Source of the DNA: Peltaster fructicola | Lineage: Eukaryota > Ascomycota > Dothideomycetes | Assembly (NCBI GenBank): GCA_001592805.2 | Contig: CP051142.1 | Coordinates: 1,736,001 to 1,800,000 of the forward strand | Reading direction: 5' to 3' | DNA length: 64,000 nt | Shown here: one piece after another, positions 9,174 through 20,157 of the stretch | How the letters are laid out: the number at the start of each line of letters is the position of its first letter | How positions within the stretch are numbered: position 1 is the first letter of the stretch | Made by a program: the position numbers and the translations under genes | The notes under the pieces: generated by a model | Seen by the model: the letters and a program-made list of their open reading frames with translations, nothing else | Database searches by the model: none | What the model was told of the DNA's origin: nothing

Positions 9174-12100
9174 ATGGCGAAGCTACAGGCAGCGACCGTG
9201 TCGAATCAGCTGGTACACAAGAGGAAGAGGAAGAGAGCGCCAGAGACAGAGGCAGACGATGTCACAGAGGTGACGGCCACTGGAGAGGCTACAAGTACAA
9301 CGAGCGTGCCAACGAAGACACACGATGGCGGAAAGAAGCCCAGGAGGACACAAAGCAAGGCAAACAAACCGACTCTCGAACGACAAGGATCGTCCACACT
9401 AGTCGAGACCTCGATACCATGGCCGGAAGAGCTCACGAAGCTATCGAACACCCACAAAGCACTCAATCTGGTCTATACCTTTTGCTGCACGCGCAAGAAT
9501 ATAGCGACCACATTCGAGACGATTAAGAGTGCGGTCGAAGCGAATACAAAACGTGTGCTCACGGTGGAAGAGGTGGCCAAAGTCAAGACACTTATCCCGC
9601 GAGCTATCAACTTCCAGTATGTGGACGAGACGGCGTTGCAGGTCACGCTTATGGGCGAGGAGAATCTCATGAAGGGTCGCCGAGTACACGAGTTCTTCCC
9701 CATGAACTTTCGCGAGCAGATGAACATTGAAGATGGTGATCGCCGAGAGAAGCCTCAGGAGGAATCGACAGAAGTCCTACTCTTCGAATATGTCGACGGC
9801 GATCTTAAGCGACAGGTCACGCACTCCAAGACGGGAGAGCCAGTCAAGGCTACCCGCAAGCTCAAAGACGAAGAGCTGAAAATGCCTGTCTTTAGTCAGA
9901 AGCAGATGATGAAGCTTATCGAGAAACGTAACCAGAAGTTCACATCCGCAATCAATGAGTGGTTGAACGACTGCGCCATTAAAGGCGTGGATGCAGTCAC
10001 CAGATTGGAGGAAGAGTCCCAGAGCTTTATACCAAAGAACAGCACGAGCAGAGATGGCACACCAGCTCCCGACCCGAAAAGCACACTGCCGAAGGAGATC
10101 CCGGCAGAACGACAAAGCATACCAGAGATCGTACAAGAGCTGAAGAGTCTCGAATGGTACACCGGACAAATCGTGCCTGATGGACATCGTGTGTTTGATC
10201 CTCAAGAACCGATCTACGGCGAGCTGAACTTCCAACTCAGCCAGGACATTGTCAATGCCCTATACAATACACGTGGCATCCAAAGCCTGTACAGTCATCA
10301 AGCCGAAGCAATCAATGCTTTGAATGAAGGTCAGAATGTGATCATCGCGACGTCGACGAGCTCTGGCAAATCGCTAATCTACCAACTGCCAGTACTGAAT
10401 GCTCTGGAGCAGGACCCACACACTCGAGCAATGTACATATTTCCGACTAAAGCGCTCGCTCAAGATCAGCGCCGAAGTCTCAAAGATCTTCTGACCTACT
10501 TGCCCGGCCTTGAGCATGTTGTGTGCGAAACGTTCGACGGAGATACACCAATGACTGATCGAAATCGCATACGAGATGAAGCACGAATCATCTTTACGAA
10601 CCCAGATATGCTGCATTTGACGATACTACCACAAGAGGAGAGCTGGAGAACTTTTCTTCGCAACCTTAGATATGTGGTCATGGACGAGCTGCACGTCTAC
10701 AATGGCTTGTTTGGCGCACATGTAGCATTGATAATGCGAAGGCTGCGCAGGATATGTGCTGCAGTAGGCAACAGGAAAGTCAGGTTCGTGAGCTGCAGTG
10801 CCACAGTGGCCAATCCCAAGGAGCACATGAGGACAATCTTTGGCTTAGATGAGGTCCGTCTGGTCGACTTCGATGGTTCTCCGAGTGGTCGCAAAGAGTT
10901 TCTCTGCTGGAACACACCATTCAAAGATCCTGGTGATCCCACCAGTGGTCGAGGAGATACATTCGCAGAGACTGCCCGCCTGTTCTGCCAACTGATCCTC
11001 CGAGGCGTGAGAGTGATCGCCTTCTGTCGAGTTCGCAAGCAGTGCGAGATATTGACGACAGCTATCAAGACTGAGCTTGTCGCTCTGGAGCGTGGTGAGA
11101 TCATGGCTAGAGTCATGGCATATCGTGGCGGCTATACTCCACAGGACAGAAGACGCATTGAGAAAGAGATGTTCGATGGTAAGCTAATAGGCATTGTCGG
11201 GACGAACGCACTCGAGCTTGGTGTTGATATTGGCTCTCTCGATGCTGTAGTCACAGTGGGCTTCCCATACACAATCGCAAACCTCCGACAGCAGAGTGGC
11301 CGAGCAGGACGTCGAAATAAGGATAGTCTGTCAGTACTGATTGGAGATTGCTTCCCTACAGACCAGTACTTCATGCAGAACCCAGATGAGATCTTCACCA
11401 AGCCGAATTGTGAGCTTCAGGTTGACCTCACGAATATGCTCGTCCTGGAGGGTCATATCCAATGTGCCGCCTTCGAAATGCCCATACGACCAGACGAGGA
11501 CGCCGACTACTTTGGCAAGCAGTTGCCAGAAATCTGCTCGGAGAGACTGCGGAAAGACAATTTGGGCTTCTACCACACCGATGAGAGGTTCCTCCCACAT
11601 CCATCGCGGACTGTCGCCATTCGAGATACAGAGGACTCTCATTTCGCCATCATTAACATGACCAACGGCAGAAATGAGGTTCTGGAAGAGCTCGAGGCCA
11701 GCAGAGCGTTCTTCACCATCTACGAGGGTGGCATCTTCCTCCATCAAGGCAACACCTATTTAGTCAAAGAGATGAGCACAGAGCGGATGATCGCTAAAGT
11801 CGAGCTTGTCAAAGTCGAATGGACGACGCAGCAACGAGACTACACTGATATCGATCCCGTGGAAACTGAGGCGATCCGAAAGATCCCAGACAGCCTGAGT
11901 CGAGCATTCTTCGGTACGATTAAAGTGCTGCAGAATGTCTTTGGCTTCTTCAAGGTCGACCGTAAGCGACGAATCCTTGATGCTGTACAAGTGGACAATC
12001 CTCCGATCATCATCTTCTCGAAAGGTATGTGGCTTGATGTGCCCAAGAATGCCATTGAGATTCTCAACTCGAGGCGATTGAACCTTGCTGGCGCCATCCA

Positions 12101-12707
12101 TGCAGCTGAGCATGCTATACTATCGCTCATGCCCAACTTCGTCATCTCGATGCCAGGCGATGTAAAGACAGAGTGCAAGGTGGCCATCAAAGAGTTCGCC
12201 AAGAAGGAAACTTCACGAAAGCGACCTGCTCGGCTGACATTCTACGACTCAAAGGGTGGTCAGCATGGCTCTGGCATAGCAGCAAAGGCTTTCGAGTTCA
12301 TCGACTTGCTTCTCACCCAGGCTTGCGAGCGAGTCGAGGCATGTCACTGCCACGAAGGCTGCTTGGAGTGCTGTTGCTCTGAGAGGTGTCGAGAAGCAAA
12401 CCAGGTCATGTCCAAGGCCGGAGCTGAGGTTATCTTGAAGTCCCTGCTGAACAAGGAGATCGACATAGACAGTTTGCCGTGGGGTCCTGATGACGAGAGG
12501 GTGCCGGCAGGTATTGAGACTGTGATCATGGCTGAGCCTGTGCGTCCTCGCCGTGGCGCTAGAGTGGAGGTGATCGAAGTCAAGAGAGAAGAAGGTGGCA
12601 GCACTCGACGGGTAGTGGTTGGCAGTGAAGGCGACGAAGAGCAAAACATCGCTACAGAACTTGACGATGATGATTTAATGATAATAAAGCCAGAGCCGGT
12701 AGAATAG
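9174..12707 (+). CDS. HRQ1: HRQ1-type RecQ-like ATP-dependent 3'-5' DNA helicase
   Basis: Single exon of 1177 residues. A basic, Ser/Thr-rich N-terminus leads to a conserved block (WPEELTKLSNTHKALN). The helicase core shows motif I ATSTSSGKS (about residue 393), the DELH box (about 503), SCSAT motif III (about 539) and QQSGRAGRR motif VI (about 707). The C-terminal MrfA/HRQ1 region (DUF1998-like) ends in a cysteine cluster CHCHEGCLECCCSERC (about 1057-1072), a likely Zn site. HRQ1 (RECQL4-like) acts in interstrand crosslink repair and telomere maintenance in yeast. The length is typical and the start is the first in-frame ATG. Confidence 0.94.
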   Translation: MAKLQAATVSNQLVHKRKRKRAPETEADDVTEVTATGEATSTTSVPTKTHDGGKKPRRTQSKANKPTLERQGSSTLVETSIPWPEELTKLSNTHKALNLVYTFCCTRKNIATTFETIKSAVEANTKRVLTVEEVAKVKTLIPRAINFQYVDETALQVTLMGEENLMKGRRVHEFFPMNFREQMNIEDGDRREKPQEESTEVLLFEYVDGDLKRQVTHSKTGEPVKATRKLKDEELKMPVFSQKQMMKLIEKRNQKFTSAINEWLNDCAIKGVDAVTRLEEESQSFIPKNSTSRDGTPAPDPKSTLPKEIPAERQSIPEIVQELKSLEWYTGQIVPDGHRVFDPQEPIYGELNFQLSQDIVNALYNTRGIQSLYSHQAEAINALNEGQNVIIATSTSSGKSLIYQLPVLNALEQDPHTRAMYIFPTKALAQDQRRSLKDLLTYLPGLEHVVCETFDGDTPMTDRNRIRDEARIIFTNPDMLHLTILPQEESWRTFLRNLRYVVMDELHVYNGLFGAHVALIMRRLRRICAAVGNRKVRFVSCSATVANPKEHMRTIFGLDEVRLVDFDGSPSGRKEFLCWNTPFKDPGDPTSGRGDTFAETARLFCQLILRGVRVIAFCRVRKQCEILTTAIKTELVALERGEIMARVMAYRGGYTPQDRRRIEKEMFDGKLIGIVGTNALELGVDIGSLDAVVTVGFPYTIANLRQQSGRAGRRNKDSLSVLIGDCFPTDQYFMQNPDEIFTKPNCELQVDLTNMLVLEGHIQCAAFEMPIRPDEDADYFGKQLPEICSERLRKDNLGFYHTDERFLPHPSRTVAIRDTEDSHFAIINMTNGRNEVLEELEASRAFFTIYEGGIFLHQGNTYLVKEMSTERMIAKVELVKVEWTTQQRDYTDIDPVETEAIRKIPDSLSRAFFGTIKVLQNVFGFFKVDRKRRILDAVQVDNPPIIIFSKGMWLDVPKNAIEILNSRRLNLAGAIHAAEHAILSLMPNFVISMPGDVKTECKVAIKEFAKKETSRKRPARLTFYDSKGGQHGSGIAAKAFEFIDLLLTQACERVEACHCHEGCLECCCSERCREANQVMSKAGAEVILKSLLNKEIDIDSLPWGPDDERVPAGIETVIMAEPVRPRRGARVEVIEVKREEGGSTRRVVVGSEGDEEQNIATELDDDDLMIIKPEPVE

Positions 12708-13147
12708 AGCAGCAGCTGTGGTCAAAACACAGCATGTAGGTTGTGGTGGATTCAACAGCAGCTGGTTGATGTTGGATATGAATACAAATATTCCAAGCAA
12801 AACTATGTCGTAGATCTATTCTGTGTGGCCTTGAAGGCTCTTTGTGGTATCTTGAGATGGGGATGATGCGCTTGATCGAAGAGCTGCAACAAAGACGCAT
12901 CTACCTGATTGGTGCTCAGGTACGTACGTTGTTATCAGTACCACGAGCATCAGGATTTGCTGCGATCAGGTTGTACTTCATTGTGCGTGTTGAATGAAGA
13001 GATCGAGTCCAGTCTTTGCTGTGTCCCAGCAATTGTAGCAGGTTGATCACCTAAACAGCACCCTTGCTACCATGGCTTCGATCCAGGCTCAATGATAACC
13101 CCTTGTGTACTCCGCGTAGATGATGTGAACATCGACGAGCCTGGCGT
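12708..13147. other. Convergent 3' flanks, nothing else seen
   Basis: 440 bp between the stops of HRQ1 and the GT34 gene. No gene or repeat recognised. Confidence 0.5.
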
Positions 13148-14346
13148 CTATTTTGGAGGCACTTGTTCTTTTAGATCCCAGTACTTGGTCCAGCGCTCTT
13201 GGCAGTTATTGTAGACCCAGCAACCTGCGAAATGGACCAGCAAGTCACCCTTCTGCCATTCCATCCAGTTTGGACCTTCTGAGAAGGCATTGATAGATCG
13301 TTGTCTTGCCACACCAGTGTGCTTTCGGACGGTAGGGTGGTGCTTCATCATGTGGACCTGTGGAATGTCAGCAGGCGTCCACTCCAATAGAGCCGCCAAA
13401 GAGTTGCACTTACCATTGAGTCCTGCTCACGGTTGGTGAAGCCTGCATGCATGAAGAATGGATCTGCCCAGATGTCGAGCAGCCACTGCGAGAACAAAGA
13501 GCGCCTGATCAGGAAACTTCCAGCGTTGAAAGTTGCACCGTCCTGGGCCATGATGAGGTCGATGTTCTCGAAATCAGGTTCTTGTGGCCACCAGAAGTCA
13601 AGCTTCTCCTCTGAAGAGCCGACCATGAGCTGTGCACCGCCGTGAAGGCTCTTACGCATGCCTTCCTTCGATAGGATCGTCTTCTCGACAGCCACGGTGG
13701 GCGTCATGATGATAGCGTCGAGATCTAGCCAGAAAACCCATTGCGCCTCTGGGAAGGTGTTGAAGGATTCGACGATGGCAGGCAGCTTCTTCCAGACAGG
13801 ATGAATGTCCGGGATATCATACTTGGTGATATTGATAAAGTGGTCGATGTAACCGTGGTATTCTGCGTAAGCTTTGCGATTCTCCTTGGCCAGCTTTACA
13901 GCATCCTTGATTGCCTCGTTATGACCCTTGCCGTCAGTGGCGGTCAAAAGGACGATCTGATCTGGTCTGGGACCCTTTGGATCATATTTTATGTTGGCGG
14001 GCACCTCGAAAGTAGTGTTGAAGACGGTAAATGGCGGGTCCCACATCGCCTTTCGCTCATCGCAGTCTTCCTTCTCTTTCACGACCTCTGTCTCGGTGAC
14101 AGTTGGGCCCGCTACAGTCTGCGTGGCTGTGGCCGTAACAGTCACTGTTCTTTCGATCGTGGTAGGTCCGAGGCTCGGTGCGCTGCTGCTTTGCGCTGCT
14201 CCCTTGTTGATCGTGCTCGAGACTATCCGAAGGACGTCGGCATCGTATTGATTCTGATGTGCGACCTGCGCGAGAGAAAGGAAGAGGATTACTGCGGCGA
14301 CAAGTATGATGTGCCTAGAGAGGTGCTTGATCAGTACGGTAGTCAT
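13148..14346 (-). CDS. GT34 (MNN10/MNN11/GMA12-like) Golgi glycosyltransferase
   Basis: Exons 13414-14346 and 13148-13357 with a 56-nt intron (GTAAGT donor) give 380 residues. It is a type II membrane protein: a short N-terminal tail, one helix (HIILVAAVILFLSLAQVA), a Ser/Thr-rich stem, then the catalytic domain with WVFWLDLDAIIMTP (the DxD metal/nucleotide-sugar site), NAGSFLIRRS, TNREQDSM and C-terminal GDLLVHFAGCW. These are hallmarks of the GMA12/MNN10 family, which extends mannan or galactomannan in the Golgi. An alternative start exists at 14385-14387: a 20-nt exon plus a 53-nt intron (14315-14367) joins in frame just before the membrane helix. I cannot tell which start is used. Confidence 0.9.
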
Positions 14347-14387
14347 CCACTGAGCCTCACAACCTACCAGCGAGTGATGACGACCAT

Positions 14388-15495
14388 TGTGACGATAAAA
14401 AAACGAGTGTATCGCGTCGCCGGCCTGATAGACGAGAGGATTATGGAGGATTGAAGCTGCTGACCTTCACTGAGCAGCACCGGCAGCAGTGAGCAAGGGA
14501 ATTGGGAGGAAAGCTAGCTGTGCCTTGCCCTTTCAACAGCCATCGACGAGAACGGGAAGCATGCAGGATTTGAGGCGCGCGATCTGCGCAGTGCTTATAC
14601 GAGAAGCGCCTCCTGGCAGGAGATAGTACTATTCAGGAGGGTCGGAGGCTGGCTGGATTGCGACAGATCCATTGCTGCCTCCCGCGTCCTACTACTATAG
14701 AGCGTAACGCGGCCTTGCGTCGCCAGCAACGATAACAACAGCTCTTTTTCTTTCTCTTCATGTGAAATCTGGTGAGTCCACCTAGCTTCATATCTGGCGC
14801 CACGAATAGCCCAGTAGCTGCCGTTTCATCACACTAGAATGTCGCCCATCGCCTTATCCGACGATGAGCTAATCCTAGTGCGGCGTGGCGCGCGAGCCCT
14901 GCTCAACTGCTGAGGCTCCAGTGTAATGAGATCGTCTCATCACGCCGTGCTCGAACGAACATCGGATAGACGTGGACGGCAGTTTTGGCGGAAGGGAGAA
15001 AGCCTACGTGTGTACGGCGGATGCTTTGGCCGCGCTCTACGCGACTTGCAGCAGGTCCTGCATACTAATACTAACCGCAGTGGTCGGACGTAGAGACGCG
15101 TGTTTTTCAGCTCTCATCAAAGCCTGGTAGACCATCAAGCAAGGATAACGGTCGTCACACGCAACACGACCGCATCACCAACCCTTCCTGCCTGTGCTTT
15201 AGCATGACAGCTGCAGCCAGCCGTTGGTTTCCGGCCTGTCCTCGCGAATGAACAGCATATGAAGCATCAAAGATCTTACCCTTGCTTTCACCCACCTACC
15301 GCTGGTCCGGCTACCGTCTCCTTACATCCCTGGAGACCACATCGGACACTCTGGCAAGTCAGCATGGATGTTAAACATCGAGTATTGGCCGGCTACGTTC
15401 CTAGACAACGTTCTACTTCTACTACTAATGCTGTGGACCAGTCCTTGTACTTGATTCTTATCCATTATTCATCAGCAGCATTGTCGCCAGCACCT
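14388..15495. other. Promoter/UTR region between GT34 gene and reductase
   Basis: 1.1 kb upstream of the GT34 gene and downstream of the reductase gene. It holds a pyrimidine-rich tract (about 14742-14760). The open frame across 15259-16026 is an antisense shadow of the reductase. No further gene supported. Confidence 0.45.
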
Positions 15496-16509
15496 TCAAG
15501 CCTTCTGCTCCGCCTGAGCCGCCTGCACATATTGCTGGAGGATGTTTCTGCCCATCTCAGACGGCGTCTTGAACTTGATGCTCAATATCCGCTCCGTCTC
15601 GCTGGTATCGAACTTGAGGAACACATCGCCGCAGTGACCACCAAGAGGAAGGATACCAGCCTTGACAGCATCTGGAAACTCCTTTCGAGCGATGTCAATG
15701 GTGTCGTCCCACTTGAAGCCCTGCTTGTAATCGTAATTGACACCAAAGTTGAGATTGCCTCGCAGCTTGGGGTCCAGCGCAGCAATGTGTACGGCGGCTA
15801 CATCGTCGAGGTGGCACACGCCAGTCAAGGTGCCTTGTTCATTCTTCTTTCCGAGTATTGGTCCCAGGAAGAATGCATTGGAGCCAGCATCGATCTCTTG
15901 CACAGTGGTAGCGAGTTCGTTTGCGCCGACGACGAAAGTTGGCATCACGCTGTGGATGTTGAAATGAGGCTTCTCGTCCTTGATGAACTGACGCACAGCA
16001 CGATTTGCTCGCACTTTGCTCTGTAAGTACGCACTGATTGCGTCTGGTATCTCATCCTGCACATGGCCCAGCTGATCAGCTGTGAAAGGCTCATCTAAAG
16101 GTGGGAACTGCACTACAGCGGCCAACGCAGACGTGACTACCACCCGCTTGATGGACATCTCCTTCTTGGCAGAATACAGGATCTGCGTCGTGCCTTCCAC
16201 AGCAGGCGTGACCACTTGTGCTTCGAAGTCTTTGGTGTCGTGATTCGGGATTGGCGACGCAACGTGCACAATTCCATCGACGCCCTTGACAGCTTCGTCA
16301 AAGGCGCCTGCTCTGGTGATGTCCTTGACGATGACGAACTCGAGCTGTGAGGAATATGGCTGGACTGACTTGGCAGACTTGACAAGCTGTGCTTTGGCAT
16401 CAGACCTGACTGCCGCGCGCACCTTGTAGCCGTTGGATAATGCCTTGACTAGTGTTGCGAAGCCAACGTGACCGGTGCTACCAGTGATGAGAACGAATTG
16501 ACCAGACAT
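15496..16509 (-). CDS. GRE2/dihydroflavonol-reductase-like NAD(P) reductase
   Basis: Single exon of 337 residues. The Rossmann motif TGSTGHVG lies at the N-terminus, followed by the family blocks IVHVASPI, VEGTTQILYSAKK, VVVTSALAAVV and catalytic YLQSK (YxxxK). This is the extended SDR family of yeast GRE2 (methylglyoxal/isovaleraldehyde reductase) and plant dihydroflavonol reductases. The substrate cannot be named. It is probably cytosolic, as no targeting signal is seen. A TATATATA stretch lies 292 bp upstream of the start. Confidence 0.88.
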   Translation of the reverse strand: MSGQFVLITGSTGHVGFATLVKALSNGYKVRAAVRSDAKAQLVKSAKSVQPYSSQLEFVIVKDITRAGAFDEAVKGVDGIVHVASPIPNHDTKDFEAQVVTPAVEGTTQILYSAKKEMSIKRVVVTSALAAVVQFPPLDEPFTADQLGHVQDEIPDAISAYLQSKVRANRAVRQFIKDEKPHFNIHSVMPTFVVGANELATTVQEIDAGSNAFFLGPILGKKNEQGTLTGVCHLDDVAAVHIAALDPKLRGNLNFGVNYDYKQGFKWDDTIDIARKEFPDAVKAGILPLGGHCGDVFLKFDTSETERILSIKFKTPSEMGRNILQQYVQAAQAEQKA

Positions 16510-17091
16510 TGCGTAAGTAGATGAGAATGAATCTTGAGGTGTGATACGAGCGGTGGCAGTATGTGGTAGGTCCGAGTGGCTGTTGTTGTTCTCGTCGTGA
16601 TTGAGCTTCTCCTTTCAAGAGCACTGGACTCTTCAGTCAGCCCTTATGCTGCAATCAAAGCCCTTTCAATGCTTATGTGAGCACACATGATAGGTGCTTT
16701 TCGGATTCGTGTCTGGCTAAAGTCCGATGTACAACGTGAGATTGTCGAGTCTAGCCAGGACGATACTATACTGAGCTGTATCGTGCTGCCGCATGGATCC
16801 TATATATACCTGCGCTGAGGATGATGCAATCCCTGCTTGATGCATCACAATAGTGCAACAAAGTTACAAGACCCTTCGATTCTTGCTGATCAGCGTGCTG
16901 TTCACAAATCAGCATGCCTGAAGCATGTCAACACGGTAAATGTAGAGGATGGTGTGACACAAACAATGCTGCATTGGCACAAAGAAACAACCGGATGTAT
17001 GCTCACGATTGCGGTGTTAGACTCGTTCCGATATATCAGCATAGGTCATCATACCGACGCTGATTACGATACGCCAATTAGTGTGTTTCGT
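16510..17091. other. Promoter region of the reductase and 3' flank of thioesterase
   Basis: 582 bp. Apart from the TATA-like site at 16801 I see no gene or repeat. Confidence 0.45.
16801..16808. promoter_or_regulatory. TATA-like element
   Basis: TATATATA upstream of the minus-strand reductase gene. Sequence match only; the distance to the ATG (292 bp) implies a long 5' UTR if it is used. Confidence 0.25.
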
Positions 17092-18075
17092 CTACAGCGA
17101 AGCTTTCTTCGGCCTGACAGGTCTTGGCCGTAGGATACACTGCTGTGTCATTGAAGCGACCAGTGTCTTCTTATCCTGACTCCAGAGGCGACCTTCTGAG
17201 TAGGTCAGACCTCCATTTGCATTGATAGTCTTCCTCTCCCTCAGGTGCCATGTCGTCAGATCCGGAGTAGGATGCCAGATGCGAATGGCGAACTCGAGCG
17301 TTGAGCAAGCGCCTGTGTCGTCGAAGAAGAGATGCTCATGCACCAGCGGCAAGAATGACAGCCCAGCATCCATCATGAAGCCAACGTTTCCGAATCGACT
17401 TGCTGCTGGTGTGTCGTACTTGTGACAGCGCACCCATTCGGCAGATGTCTTCTCAGTCGTCGGGAGATGCTCCTGTGTGGTCTTCAACTTCTTCGCGATG
17501 CCCGTCAGGTTCTGGGCTGAGATGCCTTCGGGACATTGCCTGGTCTCGAAGAATGCCTGAAGTGGACCCATGAACTGTGCGAAGGCCTTTGCACCTCTCT
17601 CCGTCATCTCGCCTCTGGCGATGAGGCTGTCTTGAATCTGCTGTGTGGTCGGACATTGCTCCGCTTCCGTGTATTGCATCGACGGTGCTGGAGCGTACTC
17701 AAGCAGTGCTGGTTCAAGAGTGCGGAAGTCCATCAAGATCATCAGACACATTCGATTCTTGCCATCTGGTTGCTGCTGGAACACACGGACCTGCCGCGAT
17801 GAGAACGATCTCGTCTCACGATGGCTGGATACTTCGCATGTTATGTGGTCTTCGATTGAGACTGGACCTAGGAATTGGCCCAAGATGGAGTATAGATGTC
17901 GTCCCTCAGGCACTGTAGCCGTTGCAGCATTGACCGCAAATCCGATACAGAACCCGCCATAGGCGATAGGCAATGCGTTACCAGCCTTGATAGGCAGCTG
18001 CTTTGACTTGAAATGTGTCTCATCGATCTTCACGGCTGCTAGCCTTTCAGCCAGACTTTCAGTGTTCGAGTACAT
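17092..18075 (-). CDS. Acyl-CoA thioesterase II (TesB-like, double hotdog)
   Basis: 327 residues if it starts at the ATG at 18073-18075 (MYSNTESLAERLAAVKIDE). The frame is open for 44 more codons to 18207, but that part is cysteine-rich and not family-like. The sequence carries the double-hotdog layout: an N-terminal hotdog with GRHLYSILGQFLGP and ETRSFSSRQVRVFQ, and a C-terminal hotdog with SLDH-equivalent AGLSFLPLVHEH, TLEFAIRIWHP and GRLWSQDKKTLVASMTQQ. The enzyme hydrolyses acyl-CoA to free acid and CoA. Orthologues are peroxisomal or cytosolic; this one ends KKASL, which is not a standard PTS1. Confidence 0.85.
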   Translation of the reverse strand: MYSNTESLAERLAAVKIDETHFKSKQLPIKAGNALPIAYGGFCIGFAVNAATATVPEGRHLYSILGQFLGPVSIEDHITCEVSSHRETRSFSSRQVRVFQQQPDGKNRMCLMILMDFRTLEPALLEYAPAPSMQYTEAEQCPTTQQIQDSLIARGEMTERGAKAFAQFMGPLQAFFETRQCPEGISAQNLTGIAKKLKTTQEHLPTTEKTSAEWVRCHKYDTPAASRFGNVGFMMDAGLSFLPLVHEHLFFDDTGACSTLEFAIRIWHPTPDLTTWHLRERKTINANGGLTYSEGRLWSQDKKTLVASMTQQCILRPRPVRPKKASL

Positions 18076-19351
18076 CTCTTTTCGAAGGCTGTTGACAGTA
18101 CCTCTGCTGTTTAGGTCGTATTTGTGACAAGGAATGTATTCGCAATGCACCGGATGAAGCTCATAACATGACTGAGTCGCCGTGAGCCAGGGTCGACAGA
18201 TGCTCACGCCTCCATAAAGTCTGCTGACACGTGAGAAGCCAACACCTTACCTGATGAGTGATCTAGTCTTTGTCGCTCCACCGCATGTGAAGACACTAGA
18301 AACTTGAGGTTACGTGCGAAGGACTGTTTTCAGCCTCAATGATCGGCAACGACACGCATCAGTGTTCAGTCTTGTCTGGTGTCGGGCGATCCACACGGCT
18401 TGTCAGCTATAGTATGCTCAGTGTCTGATGCTTGCTGAGGCGATGGAGTGCTGTGAGCTGCATGAGCGCCACAAACAACGCATGCACGACCATCTGATTA
18501 ATTGTGTCACATCTAGAACGCAGAACATGAGTGTTCGACCTCGCGCATCTCACTAGACCGGATCGGATACGAAGCCATCGTCCGCAACGTACAGCTACGG
18601 CAGGCATGCTGGTTGTCAGCAGTGCTCTCGTCTGGCCTGTCGACATATAGATGTGCGATGGTAGCAGGACAGTCTTCTTCAACCTCACGCTGCCCTCGAC
18701 GTGTCCGGTGTTGCTCATCATAATACATACGCGCTGACGATATCACCCAGCACGAATAAAGCCTGAAGCCAGACTCCTTGTCCAACGTATGATGCCCAAA
18801 GGCTCGATGAGTGTATGGCGCTCAAGATGTGATTCAGGTGGTGCTGACCGAGACAAGAGCTGAGGTGTGACAGTTTCATGAGTGTGAGAGCATGTTTATT
18901 GCATGACCACCGCTTCTGCAGTGTCGTAGTATGGTCGCACGAAGCACTTGTTGTAGGTTTCATGGTCAGCTTCGTTGCCCACAACCTGAATTGCTTGTCC
19001 GAAGGTCTGAGAGTCGCTAGGTCCACGATCCGTTAGTCCACTTAGTATGATGAGTGCATCCGAGCAATGAAGCACAACATCGACGAAACATCTATGTTGC
19101 TAGGTGGGAGACCAGCATGGCGTGAGGAGCACATGATGAGATCTTAAAAAGGATGTCGAAAGACGCGTATGGGCAGGACAGCTAATCGATGGTGTATAAG
19201 GTCAAGATGTGTAGGAGAGTGATGGCAGTTCTATCAAAGCCATGGCGAGAGGTCGCTAGGCCGAAGTCTTCCGACCTCGGACAAGCGCCAGCATTGCATA
19301 GCACAAATCTAAGCTGATCATCATTGCTCCCAAGACATCACACATACAGCC
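18076..19351. promoter_or_regulatory. Divergent promoter region, thioesterase / ETF-beta
   Basis: 1.28 kb between two divergent starts, both belonging to fatty-acid-linked functions. No supported gene; frames here are short and motif-free. Confidence 0.45.
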
Positions 19352-20157
19352 ATGTCAGGATTAAGGATTCTAGTGCCCGTCAAGAGGGTCATTGACTATG
19401 CGGTATGTACACTGCAGACGACTGCGCTGCCGTTACTCACACTTTCAAGGTCAAACCGCGAGTCAACAAAGCTCAGACTGGAGTCGAAACCAATGTCAAG
19501 CACAGCATGAACCCCTTCGATGAGCTGTCAATCGAGGAGGCCGTGCGACTGCGCGAGCGCAAACAGCCAGTCGAAGATATTCTGGCCTTCTCTGCTGGAC
19601 CAGCCAAGGCACAAGACATTCTGAGGACCGCAATGGCAATGGGCGCCGATCGAGGTATCCACGTTGTTGAGGAGAAGGTGGAACTAGAGCCATTGACCGT
19701 TGCAAAACTGCTCAAGAAGGTCGTCGAGGACGAAAAGAGGAATCTGGTCATTCTCGGCAAGCAGAGTATCGATGACGATGCGAATCAGACAGGACAAATG
19801 CTTGCAGGTCTTCTCAACTGGCCACAAGCTACACAGGCGTCGAAGGTCGAGATCGACGGTGAGACGTGCACAGTCACTCGGGAAGTCGATGGTGGTGTCG
19901 AGACCTTGAAGGCCAAGCTGCCCATGATCATCACAACCGACCTGCGCCTGAACGAGCCACGATATGCCAGCTTGCCCAACATCATGAAGGCGAAGAAGAA
20001 GCCACTGGAGAAGAAGACCCTCGCAGATTATGGTCTGGACACCAATCAGAGACTGAAGACAGTCAAGGTCACGGAGCCACCAGCACGACAGGGAGGTGGT
20101 AAGGTCGAGGATGTGGACGGCATGATCTCGAAGCTGAAGGAGCTGGGTGCATTGTGA
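19352..20157 (+). CDS. Electron transfer flavoprotein beta subunit
   Basis: Exons 19352-19402 and 19450-20157 (47-nt intron, GTATGT donor) give 252 residues, the normal ETFB size. The start ILVPVKRVIDYA|VKPRV is characteristic, then NPFDELSIEEAVRLRE, the AMP/FAD-contacting middle and the signature VETLKAKLPMIITTDLRLN followed by EPRYASLPNIMKAKKKP. With ETF-alpha it carries electrons from acyl-CoA and amino-acid dehydrogenases to ETF-ubiquinone oxidoreductase in the mitochondrial matrix. The orthologue in S. cerevisiae is CIR1. The start ATG sits directly before the conserved strand, so there is no cleaved presequence. Confidence 0.95.

Noticed and set aside
9167-9526. 119-codon frame overlapping the HRQ1 start
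   Set aside because: Shadow of the HRQ1 frame; low-complexity charged sequence.
15259-16026. 255-codon plus-strand frame opposite the reductase
   Set aside because: Antisense shadow of a clearly conserved SDR enzyme.
17092-17100. PTS1 signal on the thioesterase (C-terminal KKASL)
   Set aside because: ASL does not match the [SAC][KRH][LM] rule, so peroxisomal targeting is not claimed.
15496-18075. Secondary-metabolite cluster around the reductase and thioesterase
   Set aside because: No PKS, NRPS, terpene synthase or cluster regulator in the window; neighbours are housekeeping genes.
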